Shown: one piece after another, positions 8,559-17,571 of the stretch
How positions within the stretch are numbered: the stretch's first letter is position 1
How the letters are laid out: every line of letters begins with the position of its first letter
Assembly: GCA_020722215.1 (NCBI GenBank)
Contig: DYLG01000004.1
Coordinates: 1-42,453, forward strand
DNA: 42,453 nucleotides
Direction of reading: 5' to 3'
Origin: Desulfomonile tiedjei
GTDB lineage: Bacteria > Desulfobacterota > Desulfomonilia > Desulfomonilales > Desulfomonilaceae
Translations under genes and position numbers: made by a program
The notes under the pieces: generated by a model
What the model was told of the DNA's origin: nothing
Seen by the model: only the letters and a program-made list of their open reading frames with translations
Databases searched by the model: none

Positions 8559-9434
8559 CTAGGATTCTTCGTCTGCGCAACAGTCTCTATGGGCTTTTCC
8601 GAAAAGCAGTCTCTCCGCGTTGCCCCCGAGTATAGCTTGGCGTGCGGATTCGTCCAGCCCAGCCCGGTCAATGTCTTTGAGGTACCGGTCCATGCCCAGC
8701 AGCGGAAAATCGCTGCCGAAAAGGATCTTGTCCGAACCCATGATGCTGCATCCAATGGTGAATATATCCGGAGCGTAAAGGAAAGGAGACGCAGCAGTAT
8801 CCAGGTAAGTTCTGCTGAGAATGCGCCGGATTTCCGGCATCAGAGCGCCGAAGAAGACGCCGCCGCCCCAGTGGGCCAGGATGAAGTCCACGTTGGGATG
8901 AGCCTCGATCATTTGAAGTAGCCCGTGAAAATCCACTGGGATTTTCCCCGGATAATGATGGCCTACCTGTTCATTGACATGAATGAGCACGGGAACATGG
9001 GCCTCTCCCGCCAAGACCAGCACTGAACTGAAGGCCTCGAAGCGCGATGCGGTCCAGCCGCCGTGATATACCCCCAGCTCCCCGATTCCCCCGAACCCCA
9101 TACCGATGATCCGTTGGGCCTCCATGCGGGCTTGCTCTCCTCCCAGGGGTGAAAGCACCGCGAATGGAATTATCCTGTCCGGGAAGTTCTCGTGGAACTC
9201 CCACACTTCGTCGTTGTTCTCTCTGATCAGGGCATGATTTTCCCAGGGGAAACCGAAAACTACAGCCTTGTCAATCGAGAAGCGGTCAAGATAATCAATG
9301 ACTTCCGGGCCCGAGACCATCCTGGCCTTTGGGGACGCATAAACGGAAGAATACGCCGCGTCGGTGGCAAAAAAAGAGCGCGGATCTCTTCGGACTCTTT
9401 CCGGGAGCAAATGAACGTGGCTATCTATGATCAC
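8559..9434 (-). CDS. Amidohydrolase (amidohydrolase-2 / TIM-barrel metal hydrolase)
   Basis: 291 residues. It begins IIDSHVHLLP, with the HxH metal motif at residues 6-8. Further metal-ligand strands follow at VLIHVNE (about 158) and FILAHWGGG (about 190), with the catalytic Asp in LFGSDFPL (about 247). This is the ACMSD/amidohydrolase-2 pattern, acting on carboxylated or amide substrates. The specific substrate cannot be read from sequence. The start is GTG at 9434. The DNA has no better start in frame, and no strong ribosome binding site is visible. It sits alone between the toxin-antitoxin pair and the chaperone operon. Confidence 0.85.
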   Translation of the reverse strand: MIIDSHVHLLPERVRRDPRSFFATDAAYSSVYASPKARMVSGPEVIDYLDRFSIDKAVVFGFPWENHALIRENNDEVWEFHENFPDRIIPFAVLSPLGGEQARMEAQRIIGMGFGGIGELGVYHGGWTASRFEAFSSVLVLAGEAHVPVLIHVNEQVGHHYPGKIPVDFHGLLQMIEAHPNVDFILAHWGGGVFFGALMPEIRRILSRTYLDTAASPFLYAPDIFTIGCSIMGSDKILFGSDFPLLGMDRYLKDIDRAGLDESARQAILGGNAERLLFGKAHRDCCADEES

Positions 9435-10022
9435 TGCAAGCGCCGAGACACTGTTTGGGATGATTGAGAATTCCGGGTCCCCCTGCGCGCACTCGAAGCA
9501 AGATCAGGCTCCACGGCCAGGGGTAACCCACGCCCCCGGCGGTGAGGACCGATCCGGAACCCAGAGCCATCTATACCACGCCGCCGCTTCCCTGGCAAAC
9601 ATCGAGAGGACAAACACGGCAGATGCCGCGATGCTTTGCGGAACGAAATTCTCGCGCAACCTGCCGGGTTGTCGTCGGGTTCCCGGCACGAAAAAGGGCA
9701 TAAGTCTGCGCTGGAAAAAAGAAACCCGACGATTCCGTTAGGTGGTTGAACACGGTCGCCGGGGTTCATGGTTTGGGATGATGTGGTGTGTGAAATAATC
9801 CTGACATAACTTTAGTATTCTCGTCAAGTACAAAGTTCCCCTGTCCCCCGGATGCCTCGTGAGAACGGCAACTTGACAAGATCGGATCAATACTTAATTA
9901 TTCAGAGGCGCCTCAAGACTGCTTGTTCAGGAGTTGTTTGCAGCAATGGGATTCTTCGGATCGCGTATACCAAGCCTGACAACCGTCCGCCTCCTTTTTT
10001 CGGATTAAGGGGAGGGTGAATC
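9435..10022. other. Intergenic region upstream of the chaperone operon
   Basis: A 588-base gap between divergent genes. It contains the promoter candidate at 9873-9900. The 9480-9760 part has overlapping open frames on both strands, none with a ribosome binding site or recognisable product. They may be the remains of a lost gene. Confidence 0.4.
9873..9900 (+). promoter_or_regulatory. Promoter candidate for the cbpA operon
   Basis: TTGACA (9873-9878), a 16-base spacer, and TAATTA (9895-9900), 120 bases before the cbpA start. It has a sigma-70 shape. I do not see a sigma-32 heat-shock box or a CIRCE repeat. Confidence 0.5.
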
Positions 10023-11015
10023 ATGCCCGGCAAAGATTTCTACGCAGCCCTCGGAGTGGACAAGAAAGCCACTACCGACCAGATCAAGAAAGCATATCGG
10101 AAACTTGCACGAAAATACCATCCGGACGTAAACCCGGGCGACGCGCAGGCCGAAGAGAAGTTCAAACTGATTTCTGAAGCCCATGATGTGCTTTCCGACC
10201 CTGAAAAGAGGAAGACTTACGATGAGTTCGGTGAGGAAGGCCTGAGGGCTGGTTTTGACCCTGAGCAGGCGCGCCAGTACGCGAGGTGGCAGCAATTTGC
10301 CGGCTCCGGAACGGGCACGGGCGGACGCAGTCACTTCAGGGATTTCTCCTTTGATGGGCAATCGGTCAGGTACTCGGGCTTTGAGGATCTGTTCAGCAAC
10401 CTGTTCGGAGGCGGTCCCCGAGGCGCGCGCTTCGAGACTCGCGGTCCGACAAAGGGCCAGGATGTCGAGTCGTCCCTGGAGGTGGATTTCGTCACTGCTG
10501 TTCGAGGAGGGACGACGAGGATCAGCATGCAGAGTCAAACGGGTCCGGGAAGCGCTCCCCGCACGGAAACCATTGACGTGAACATCCCGGCGGGCGTCGC
10601 CGAAGGCTCGAAGATCAGACTCGCGGGAAAGGGTGGGCCGGGGGTAGACGGAGGCCCGCCCGGGGATCTTATTATTGAGATCCGAGTGAAGCCCCACCCT
10701 GTTTTCAAGCGTGAGGGGGATTCGTTGAAGCTGGAGATACCCGTGACCGTGAGTGAGGCCATGAAGGGCGCGACCATTTCGGTTCCGACTCTCACCGGAC
10801 CGGTAAACCTCAAGGTGCCCCCGGGAACCGCTTCGGGCAAGGTGCTCAGGCTCAGGGGCAAGGGAGTGCCCAACCTGAAGACCAAGAGCCCCGGCGACAT
10901 GTACGTGACCATAAGGGTCCAGATTCCCGCGACCCACGACCCGGAAGCGATAAGAGCTGCCGAGATTATCGACGGTTTCTACCAAGGTGATTTGAGGCGA
11001 GACATCAGGCTGTAA
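10023..11015 (+). CDS. cbpA: CbpA-type J-domain co-chaperone (class II DnaJ)
   Basis: 330 residues. The N-terminal J domain (about 4-70) has the HPD motif at 33-35, needed to stimulate DnaK ATPase. A Gly/Phe-rich stretch follows (about 90-135), then the two C-terminal peptide-binding beta domains (about 145-310). The CxxCxGxG zinc fingers of true DnaJ are absent, so this is the CbpA/DnaJ class II form. The next gene encodes a CbpM-like modulator, which supports the name. GGGAGG precedes the ATG. It opens a long plus-strand gene run ending at 19033. Confidence 0.92.
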   Translation: MPGKDFYAALGVDKKATTDQIKKAYRKLARKYHPDVNPGDAQAEEKFKLISEAHDVLSDPEKRKTYDEFGEEGLRAGFDPEQARQYARWQQFAGSGTGTGGRSHFRDFSFDGQSVRYSGFEDLFSNLFGGGPRGARFETRGPTKGQDVESSLEVDFVTAVRGGTTRISMQSQTGPGSAPRTETIDVNIPAGVAEGSKIRLAGKGGPGVDGGPPGDLIIEIRVKPHPVFKREGDSLKLEIPVTVSEAMKGATISVPTLTGPVNLKVPPGTASGKVLRLRGKGVPNLKTKSPGDMYVTIRVQIPATHDPEAIRAAEIIDGFYQGDLRRDIRL

Positions 11016-11034
11016 TTCTGTCGGGATAAGTGTC

Positions 11035-11343
11035 ATGGCGACCAGGTACTACTTCAGAAGGCAGATAGTCGAGTTGTTCGGGTGCGACGAGAGATTCCTC
11101 GACGAACTGGAGGCCGAGGACCTGATCCACTCCGTGGAACTGGACGAGGAGCCCCACCGGGTGTTTATGGAGGACCAGGTGGAACGGATTCGCATCATCG
11201 GCAACCTGATGCGGGATCTGAACGTGAACCTGGAAGGGTGCGCGGTAATCCTTGAGATGAGAGAGAACATGATCCGGATGCAGCAACATTTCGATGAAAT
11301 CCTGCAAACGTTGTTGAGGACTCTGAAATCCGATTCGGCATGA
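11035..11343 (+). CDS. cbpM: Chaperone modulator CbpM-like (MerR-type fold)
   Basis: 102 residues. The N-terminal half has the CbpM/MerR-like winged-helix pattern (YYFRRQIVELFGC, then FLDELEAEDLI). The second half is a long helix with VERIRIIGNLMRDLNVNLEGCAVILEMRENM. In enterobacteria CbpM binds the CbpA J domain and blocks its action on DnaK, and the pairing after a J-protein gene suggests the same role. Whether it also binds DNA cannot be told. It overlaps the next gene by four bases (ATGA). Confidence 0.85.
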   Translation: MATRYYFRRQIVELFGCDERFLDELEAEDLIHSVELDEEPHRVFMEDQVERIRIIGNLMRDLNVNLEGCAVILEMRENMIRMQQHFDEILQTLLRTLKSDSA

Positions 11344-13001
11344 ACATGCAACATGCCCGGAAAGCCGCCGTGCTGGGCGTCGCCCTATTTTGCGTGTTGG
11401 TCCAGGCCTCTGCGCCGACTGTCACGCAAGCTGAAGACTCAGCCGAAAGTCTCCTAAGAAAGGCGCGTTCCATCGAGAATCCCGTCCAGCGGATTGAATT
11501 GCTGGACCTGGCGCTCAAGGCCCATCCGAAGAACGCCAAACTCCGATCCGTCCTGCATTTTGAGCGCGGGCTTGCCCACAAGAGGATGAAAGACTGCTTT
11601 CAGGCCATTAGGGACTTCAATTCTTCAATGGTCCGTTCGCCTGACGCTATTCCCGCGCTCTTGGAAAAGGCTCATTGCTTGATATTGGTTGATCAGCTTG
11701 AGGAAGCCTCGCGTGTGCTGGAGCAAGCCCTGCTTGCCAAGCCAAACGTAGCCCGCTGTTATGTCCTCAAAGGGATGATCTACGAGAAGGAAGGTTTTCT
11801 CCAAAAGGCTCATGACGAATACACACGAGCCCTCTATTTCGATCAGCGCTCTTCAGAGGCTATGGAACTCAGGGCGATGGTTCTCCTGAGAGAGGGCAAA
11901 CCCCGGGAGGCTCTGGAAGACCTCAACACGCTCGTGAAACAGGAACCGCAGCGCCATGACATCCTGCGGGCTCGGGCAAGGGTGTTTGTGAAGCTCAAGG
12001 AATACGACAGGGCCCTGGAGGATTATGCGAACCTCCAGCGTGTCGCGAAGGAAGACAGGGACCTTATCAAGGAAAAGGTTGAGGTCTTCTTCAAGACCGA
12101 TCGTCCCGGGGACGTGCTCGCCGCGCTGTCCCATTGCCTCACGGATTACCCCGACGATGTGGATTGCCCCGTGCTTCAGGCTCGCGCTCACCTTCTTCTG
12201 AAAAACCGCTCTCAGGCTGAAAAAATTCTTGCCGGAGTCATTGCCCGAAAGCCGGATCACGCGCCCGCTCACCTTTATTGCGGCGTTGCAGCCATGAATC
12301 GTCGGGCCTGGGACGATGCCTTGGCTGATCTCAATCGGGCCATAGCTCTTGATCCGGGGCTGGTGGAAGCATACAAACAACGTGCACGGGTGTTCATGAC
12401 GCTGGGTGAACCTGTGCGCGCAGCAGACGACCTGACCCGAGCGATCGACTTGGATCCGGCAGATGGTGAGATTTACTCCATGAGAGGCTTGACCTTCATC
12501 AGCAGAATGCTCTACGACGCGTCAATCGCGGACTTCACCCGAGCCCTGGAATGCCTTCCGGGCAACCCGCGCGTCTTGTATAACAGGGCTGTGGCACATG
12601 CAAAGAAGGACGAATGGGAGGCCGCGTTGCATGATCTGGATATGATCATTGCCGCGAAACCGGACGCGGCCAGGGCATTGAGCCTTCGGGGAATCGTGCA
12701 TTACAACATGGGAAACCTTGCCGGAGCCGAAAGCAACCTGAATAAATCAACCGAACTGGGCTCCCAGGACCCCGTGGTTTGGAACAATCGAGGTTTCTTC
12801 CGTTACAAAACAGGCAAGTACAAGGCCGCCATGGAGGACTTCAACAGGGCCCTTCAACTCGACGGGACATATGAATCGGCGCTCCACAATCTCGGGCTCG
12901 TGTTGAGGAAACATACGGAAACCTCGGGGGCAACAGTCCCGGGAAGCTCTGCCGCGGACGCGGCAATCTCGTTGGGAAAGGATGCAGAAGAGGCCCAATG
13001 A
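11340..13001 (+). CDS. Exported TPR-repeat protein
   Basis: 553 residues. It has a signal peptide (hydrophobic residues about 9-25, cleavage near an Ala-x-Ala at 29-31). The rest is a nearly continuous array of 34-residue tetratricopeptide repeats, with the W/Y-G/A-A-P spacing visible in segments such as AHLYCGVAAMNRRAWDDALA and VLYNRAVAHAKKDEWEAA. TPR solenoids are protein-binding scaffolds. The signal peptide places it in the periplasm or envelope, which is unexpected directly after a cytosolic chaperone pair. It overlaps cbpM and the next gene by four bases on each side, so it is co-translated. The partner is unknown. Confidence 0.85.
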   Translation: MNMQHARKAAVLGVALFCVLVQASAPTVTQAEDSAESLLRKARSIENPVQRIELLDLALKAHPKNAKLRSVLHFERGLAHKRMKDCFQAIRDFNSSMVRSPDAIPALLEKAHCLILVDQLEEASRVLEQALLAKPNVARCYVLKGMIYEKEGFLQKAHDEYTRALYFDQRSSEAMELRAMVLLREGKPREALEDLNTLVKQEPQRHDILRARARVFVKLKEYDRALEDYANLQRVAKEDRDLIKEKVEVFFKTDRPGDVLAALSHCLTDYPDDVDCPVLQARAHLLLKNRSQAEKILAGVIARKPDHAPAHLYCGVAAMNRRAWDDALADLNRAIALDPGLVEAYKQRARVFMTLGEPVRAADDLTRAIDLDPADGEIYSMRGLTFISRMLYDASIADFTRALECLPGNPRVLYNRAVAHAKKDEWEAALHDLDMIIAAKPDAARALSLRGIVHYNMGNLAGAESNLNKSTELGSQDPVVWNNRGFFRYKTGKYKAAMEDFNRALQLDGTYESALHNLGLVLRKHTETSGATVPGSSAADAAISLGKDAEEAQ

Positions 13002-13786
13002 AATCAAGGCCATATCGTGGCATACTCTCGGACTTGGACGGGACGATCAACCGAGGAAACGTTCTGATCCCCGGAGCGATGGCCGTGTTCGATGATCTGT
13101 CCAAAAAGGGGATCAAGTGGGTGTTTCATTCCAATAATGCCGGATGCGCGGCCGCGGATCTGGCACTGAGGTTGAACCGCATGGGGCTTGCGGTTAACGA
13201 AAACCAAGTGGTGAACTCAGCCAGCGCCCTGATTGCGGCGCTTTCGCGCGAGCCTGCCGGCGCCCGAGTCATGGTGGTTGGCCAGGAAAAGCTTGTCCAA
13301 AAGCTCGAAGCTTCCGGGGTCAATGTTGTCAACGATTCCAGGAACGTGGATATCCTGGTTACGGCCATTGATAGCGGCTTCAACTACCACAAGCTCAAGG
13401 AGGCTCAGGCAGCCCTTCACAATGGAGCGCGCTTCTGGGCGACGAACCTGGACGCTTCTTATCCGGGGGAAGGGGCCTTCCTGCCGGGAGCGGGAAGCAT
13501 TGTCGCGGCAATCTCCACAGCAGCGGGCCGCGGGCCGGAAAGAGTCCTCGGGAAGCCGTCTCCGGACATGGCGCATATCGCGCTGGAATTGCTGGGACTT
13601 CCCGCTGAATCCTGCATCGTGGTAGGGGACCGCATGGAATCCGACATTCTGTTTGCCCGCAATTCAGGCATCGCGGCAGCCCTGGTTCTGACCGGCGCCT
13701 CGTCCAGGAATGATCTGCCGGGTTTTTCGTACGCTCCCGACTACGTGTTCTCCGGCATCTCCGAAATCGCCACGCTATTTGACTGA
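12998..13786 (+). CDS. HAD-IIA sugar-phosphate phosphatase (NagD-like)
   Basis: 262 residues. Motif I DLDGT is at about 12-16 with the nucleophilic Asp, motif II is in WVFHSNNAG, Lys of motif III is in GKPSPDM, and motif IV VGDRMESD binds Mg. The cap domain sits between motifs II and III, which defines class IIA as in NagD, PNPase-like and phosphoglycolate phosphatases. The substrate is not predictable. The ATG overlaps the stop of the TPR gene (ATGA), and it is followed by glutaredoxin after 26 bases. Confidence 0.88.
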   Translation: MKSRPYRGILSDLDGTINRGNVLIPGAMAVFDDLSKKGIKWVFHSNNAGCAAADLALRLNRMGLAVNENQVVNSASALIAALSREPAGARVMVVGQEKLVQKLEASGVNVVNDSRNVDILVTAIDSGFNYHKLKEAQAALHNGARFWATNLDASYPGEGAFLPGAGSIVAAISTAAGRGPERVLGKPSPDMAHIALELLGLPAESCIVVGDRMESDILFARNSGIAAALVLTGASSRNDLPGFSYAPDYVFSGISEIATLFD

Positions 13787-13812
13787 TCTGACGGGAGAAA
13801 AGGAGTCCATGT

Positions 13813-14067
13813 ATGGAACAGAAACCGGTGAAACTCTACGCCCTGAGTACGTGCAGCCATTGCAAGTGCACCAAACAGTTGCTCGATGATTGCAAGATCA
13901 AGTACGATTGCACCGAGGTTGACTTGTTGCCAAGAGCCGAACTTCAGGCGATGCTGGATGAGATCAGGAAAATCAACGCCAAGTGCTCCTTTCCCACAAT
14001 CATCATCGGAGATACCGTAATCGTGGGGTACCGCGAAAAAGAGATCAGAGAGGCGCTGGGAATATGA
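13813..14067 (+). CDS. Glutaredoxin-like thiol protein
   Basis: 84 residues. The redox motif CSHC is at about 14-17, with the cis-Pro in SFPTI (about 60) and a glycine at the end of the next strand, the minimal glutaredoxin/NrdH fold. It carries several additional cysteines (CKC, CTE, KCSF). It would reduce disulfides using electrons from a thiol reductase. The next gene, overlapping by four bases, is a ferredoxin:thioredoxin reductase catalytic chain, which is the likely electron source. AGGAG precedes the start. Confidence 0.88.
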   Translation: MEQKPVKLYALSTCSHCKCTKQLLDDCKIKYDCTEVDLLPRAELQAMLDEIRKINAKCSFPTIIIGDTVIVGYREKEIREALGI

Positions 14068-14399
14068 CCGAAGCGGAAAAGCTTTTCGACATGCTAAGGA
14101 AGGTCCAGGAACCCAAGGGCTACTACTTCAACAAGGATAGGCAGCGGGTTCTTGAACTCCTGGAGGCACTTCTGACAAACAAGGGACGCTACGGGTACAT
14201 GTCATGTCCGTGCAGGCTGGCATCCGGCGACCGGGTGAACGATCAGGATATCGTCTGCCCGTGCGTGTACCGAGAGGCGGATGTCAAGGAGTTCGGAAGC
14301 TGCTATTGCAACCTGTACGTGTCCACAGCTTGGAACAACGAGGAGATCCCACACGAATACGTTCCGGAACGCAGGCCTCCGGAACGACTTGGGTTCTAG
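14064..14399 (+). CDS. Ferredoxin:thioredoxin reductase catalytic chain
   Basis: 111 residues from the ATG inside the overlap with glutaredoxin. The FTR cysteine pattern is visible: CPC (about 49-51), CPC after 14 residues, and CYC after another 12. These hold a 4Fe-4S cluster next to an active-site disulfide and pass ferredoxin electrons to a thiol protein. The usual last motif is CHC, and here it is CYC. No variable chain is encoded nearby. The glutaredoxin just upstream is the probable partner. The function as a reductase of that protein is inferred from adjacency and family. Confidence 0.88.
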   Translation: MTEAEKLFDMLRKVQEPKGYYFNKDRQRVLELLEALLTNKGRYGYMSCPCRLASGDRVNDQDIVCPCVYREADVKEFGSCYCNLYVSTAWNNEEIPHEYVPERRPPERLGF

Positions 14400-14487
14400 A
14401 TGTTGTCCTGTTGCACGGGACGGGACCCGAACCCCAACTCGCCCTTGAACGAAGGCCCGATTGAGGGTATAAAAGAAAGTTGGGCGC

Positions 14488-15084
14488 ATGAGGATAATCG
14501 CCGGTCGTTTCAAGGGGAGGAAGCTCCCCTCACTAAAGATCGCCGGACTGCGCCCTACAACCGATCGCGTCCGAGAAGCGCTCTTCAGCGTTATCGGGAC
14601 GGCCGTGAGAGGCGCCCGAGTACTGGAGTTGTTCGCAGGCGCCGGAGCGTTCGGATTTGAAGCATTGAGCCGAGGGGCCTCAGGTGTGACCTTCGTTGAT
14701 CGTGACGGCAGAGCGGCCCGATATCTGGCCAAAGGCATACGGCTCTTCGGAGTAGGCAGCGCAGGCACGGTTCTCACTATGGACGCGCTGCATGCACTTG
14801 AATACCTTGGAGGACAAGGGCGCACATTCGATCTCGTCTTCTTGGACCCGCCCTACGGGACCGACTGGATTTCCAGGGTCTTATCACACCCTGGTCTGTC
14901 ATCCCTCGTCGAGCCGGGAGGGTTCCTGGTCACCGAGACTGAGGCGCGCCTCAAAGAGACCGCTGAGCCGGAGTGTTTCACAAAGGCGTTTTCCAGAAAA
15001 TACGGAGACACTTTCCTGGAGATGTTCAAACGGGAATTCTCAGGCGAGAGTGACAGCCATCAGAGAGGTCGGCCGGTACAATGA
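14488..15084 (+). CDS. rsmD: 16S rRNA m2G966 methyltransferase
   Basis: 198 residues. It starts MRIIAGRFKGRKL, typical of RsmD, with GLRPTTDRVREALFS, the SAM-binding loop VLELFAGAGAFGFEALSRGA (about 46-65) and the NPPY-like catalytic motif DPPYG (about 117-121). It methylates the N2 of G966 in 16S rRNA. It follows the redox pair after an 88-base gap and overlaps coaD by four bases, as in many bacteria. Confidence 0.93.
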   Translation: MRIIAGRFKGRKLPSLKIAGLRPTTDRVREALFSVIGTAVRGARVLELFAGAGAFGFEALSRGASGVTFVDRDGRAARYLAKGIRLFGVGSAGTVLTMDALHALEYLGGQGRTFDLVFLDPPYGTDWISRVLSHPGLSSLVEPGGFLVTETEARLKETAEPECFTKAFSRKYGDTFLEMFKREFSGESDSHQRGRPVQ

Positions 15085-15575
15085 CGGAAAAGATCGCAGT
15101 CTGCCCGGGTACCTTTGACCCGATCCATAACGGACACCTGGAGATCGTCAAACGCGCCCTGGGCACGTTTGACCGCATCATAATCGCACTTGGTCTCAAC
15201 CCCGAGAAGGAGACCATTTTCACGGTTGAAGAACGCATGGACATGATCCAGCACAGCATTGAGGATCTGGATGGCCGAGTGGAATGTGACTATTTCGATG
15301 GCCTGCTGGTGAGGTACGCGGAGAGAAAAGGCGCCCATGCCATAATCCGGGGACTCAGGGCTGTGTCGGATTTCGAGTACGAATTCCAGTTGGCTTTGAT
15401 GAACCGCAAGCTCAGCCGCAACATTGAGACCTTCTTTCTCATGACTGCTCATCGATATCTCTATGTGAGTTCCAGAATCATAAAGGCCACTGTTGTGGCC
15501 GGCGGGTCCCCCAAAGATCTGGTGCCCGAGTACGTCCTCGCGCAGCTCAAGAAGAAATTTCCGGGCATCAGATGA
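15081..15575 (+). CDS. coaD: Phosphopantetheine adenylyltransferase
   Basis: 164 residues, the family length. It has GTFDPIHNGHLEIVKRAL with the HxGH nucleotidyl-transfer motif, and the ISSTxxR-like motif as YVSSRIIKATVVAGG near the end. It catalyses the penultimate step of coenzyme A synthesis, ATP plus 4'-phosphopantetheine to dephospho-CoA. The ATGA overlap with rsmD supports co-expression. Confidence 0.96.
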   Translation: MTEKIAVCPGTFDPIHNGHLEIVKRALGTFDRIIIALGLNPEKETIFTVEERMDMIQHSIEDLDGRVECDYFDGLLVRYAERKGAHAIIRGLRAVSDFEYEFQLALMNRKLSRNIETFFLMTAHRYLYVSSRIIKATVVAGGSPKDLVPEYVLAQLKKKFPGIR

Positions 15576-15613
15576 CGACATGTTGTGGCGTCACCGCAAT
15601 CCAGGAGCGAAAC

Positions 15614-16801
15614 ATGAAAAACCTGCTTTCCAAACGAGCCGCCAGCCTGAAACCTTCCGCTACATTGGCCATTTCTGCCAAAGAGAAGGAATTGAAAAGC
15701 CAGGGCATCGATGTTGTCGGCTTTGGCGCCGGCGAACCGGACTTCCCCACACCGGGGCACATAAGGGAAGCGGCCAAGAGATCACTGGACCGCGGAGAGA
15801 CTTTCTACACCCCTGTGGGCGGCGCCCTGGAACTGAAAAAAGCCGTGATCCGACGGTTCAAGGAGGACTACAACCTCGAATACAAGCCCGACGAAATACT
15901 CGTGTCCTGCGGAGCGAAACACTCTCTTTACAACCTCTTCCAGGCTGTAGTAGGCAACGGGGATGAAGTGATCATCTTGGCCCCGTACTGGGTCTCCTAT
16001 CCGGAAATGGTGGACCTGGCCGAGGGGGTGCCGGTAATCGTGCAAACAAGGGAAGAAAATCGCTGGATACCGGACCCGGATGAAGTTGAATCAAAGATCA
16101 ACCCGCGTACCAAGGTGCTCTTGCTTAACTCTCCGTCAAATCCGTCAGGAGTGCTTTATCCAACACGGGTCCTCGAGAGGCTCGCCGCGCTGGCCGAAAA
16201 ACACGATCTACTGGTCATATCGGACGAAATTTACGACAAGCTTGTCTACGATGGACAGAGTTACACCTCCTTCGCCGCCATGCCGGGAATGAAGAACAGG
16301 ACCATCGTAGTAAACGGCGTTTCCAAGACCTATGCCATGACCGGCTTCCGCATAGGCTACCTGGCCTCAACTCAGGCTGAGGTGGTCAAGGCTGCCACAA
16401 ACATTCAAAGCCAGTCCACTTCCAACCCGACGAGCACCGCTCAGGCAGCGGCAGTGGCCGCGCTCACAGGACCGCAGGACGAAGTGGAGCGCATGCGGCA
16501 GATTTTTGAGAAACGCCGGGATCTGATCGTAAGGGAGATCGAGAACAGCGAGGGACTCTCTGTGGTCAAACCGGACGGGGCTTTTTATGCCTTTGTCAAC
16601 ATCCGTCCCTTCTATCGCGGAGGCAAAGTGTCCGATTCCTCGGAAATGGCCAAATTCCTTTTGGAAACCCAACATGTGGCATGTGTGCCGGGTGGCCCCT
16701 TTGGTTCGGAGGATCACGTTAGGCTCTCTTTTGCAACCAGTGAAGAGCTGATCATCAAAGGCATAGAAAGGATCAGAACCGCTTGCCGGGAACTCGGATG
16801 A
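15614..16801 (+). CDS. Aspartate-type aminotransferase (class I PLP)
   Basis: 395 residues from the ATG at 15614, which has AGGAG upstream. An in-frame extension back to 15572 would overlap coaD. It starts KNLLSKRAASLKPSATLAIS, matching aspartate aminotransferase Ib. The PLP contacts are present: SNPSNPSG-like loop (about 174), SDEIYDKL, and Schiff-base lysine in NGVSKTYAMTGFRIGY (about 235-250). The C-terminal Arg that binds the substrate carboxylate is in VRLSFATS. It probably uses aspartate or related amino acids with 2-oxoglutarate. It overlaps surE by four bases. Confidence 0.93.
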   Translation: MKNLLSKRAASLKPSATLAISAKEKELKSQGIDVVGFGAGEPDFPTPGHIREAAKRSLDRGETFYTPVGGALELKKAVIRRFKEDYNLEYKPDEILVSCGAKHSLYNLFQAVVGNGDEVIILAPYWVSYPEMVDLAEGVPVIVQTREENRWIPDPDEVESKINPRTKVLLLNSPSNPSGVLYPTRVLERLAALAEKHDLLVISDEIYDKLVYDGQSYTSFAAMPGMKNRTIVVNGVSKTYAMTGFRIGYLASTQAEVVKAATNIQSQSTSNPTSTAQAAAVAALTGPQDEVERMRQIFEKRRDLIVREIENSEGLSVVKPDGAFYAFVNIRPFYRGGKVSDSSEMAKFLLETQHVACVPGGPFGSEDHVRLSFATSEELIIKGIERIRTACRELG

Positions 16802-17571
16802 AGCACGCCGCGCCCCTCATTCTGCTAACCAACGACGACGGCATTCATGCAGAGGGCTTGCGGCATCTGCGAACCGCAATGAGCAAGCTGGGTCAAGTGA
16901 GCATCGTCGCTCCCGAATCCGAACAGAGCGCAGTTGGGCACTCGATCACTCTTTACGAGCCGATCCGGGTTCGAGAGATCTCCAAAAACGGGTCGTTCTA
17001 CGGACACAGCGTCAAGGGCACCCCCGCGGACGCAGTGAAGCTCGCCCTGTATTGCCTCCTGCCGCGACTTCCTGATCTGGTGGTGTCCGGAATAAACAAC
17101 GGCGCGAATCTCGGCATCAACGTGCTCTATTCCGGAACGGTTTCCGCAGCCACCGAGGCGGCGATTCTGGGCGTCCCTGCAATGGCGGTCTCCATCGCGC
17201 AGAAAAAGGATCCGCCCTTTGATTGCGCTCTGCCGCACATCGAGCGTCTTGCCCGGGCGGTTCTTACACATGGCCTGCCCAGCGGAGTGGCACTCAGTGT
17301 TAACGTGCCCGCCCTCCCCGCGGACAGGGTGCGCGGGGTAAGGATCACAAGACAAGGTCTGTGCAAATTCCGTGAGAGTTACGAACAGCGGGAAGACCCC
17401 AGAGGCGATGTGTACTACTGGCTTTCCGGCGAGATCCCAACCGAACAGGAGGACGAATCCAGCGACGTTCATGCCCTCGCCCAGGGATATGTGTCCGTAA
17501 CCCCGCTGTTCTACGATCTCACGGCTCATTCCCAGGCGAAAGATCTGGCCTCTATTCTGGAGAAGTTTTGA
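16798..17571 (+). CDS. surE: 5'/3'-nucleotidase SurE
   Basis: 257 residues from the ATG at 16798, which overlaps the aminotransferase stop (ATGA). Metal-binding LLTNDDG is at the N-terminus. The family signatures VAPESEQSAVGHSIT, KGTPADAVKLAL and VSGINNGANLGINVLYSGTV are intact. It dephosphorylates nucleoside monophosphates under stress. It is part of the coupled run coaD-aminotransferase-surE-rnc-sfsA. Confidence 0.96.
   Translation: MKHAAPLILLTNDDGIHAEGLRHLRTAMSKLGQVSIVAPESEQSAVGHSITLYEPIRVREISKNGSFYGHSVKGTPADAVKLALYCLLPRLPDLVVSGINNGANLGINVLYSGTVSAATEAAILGVPAMAVSIAQKKDPPFDCALPHIERLARAVLTHGLPSGVALSVNVPALPADRVRGVRITRQGLCKFRESYEQREDPRGDVYYWLSGEIPTEQEDESSDVHALAQGYVSVTPLFYDLTAHSQAKDLASILEKF

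Noticed and set aside
9504-9701. 65-codon minus-strand frame with a hydrophobic stretch
   Set aside because: No ribosome binding site or family match. It may be a remnant, so it was not listed as a gene.
10005-11036. Long 343-codon open frame on the minus strand covering cbpA
   Set aside because: It lies exactly opposite a well-recognised gene, has no recognisable domain, and is a product of GC-rich third positions.
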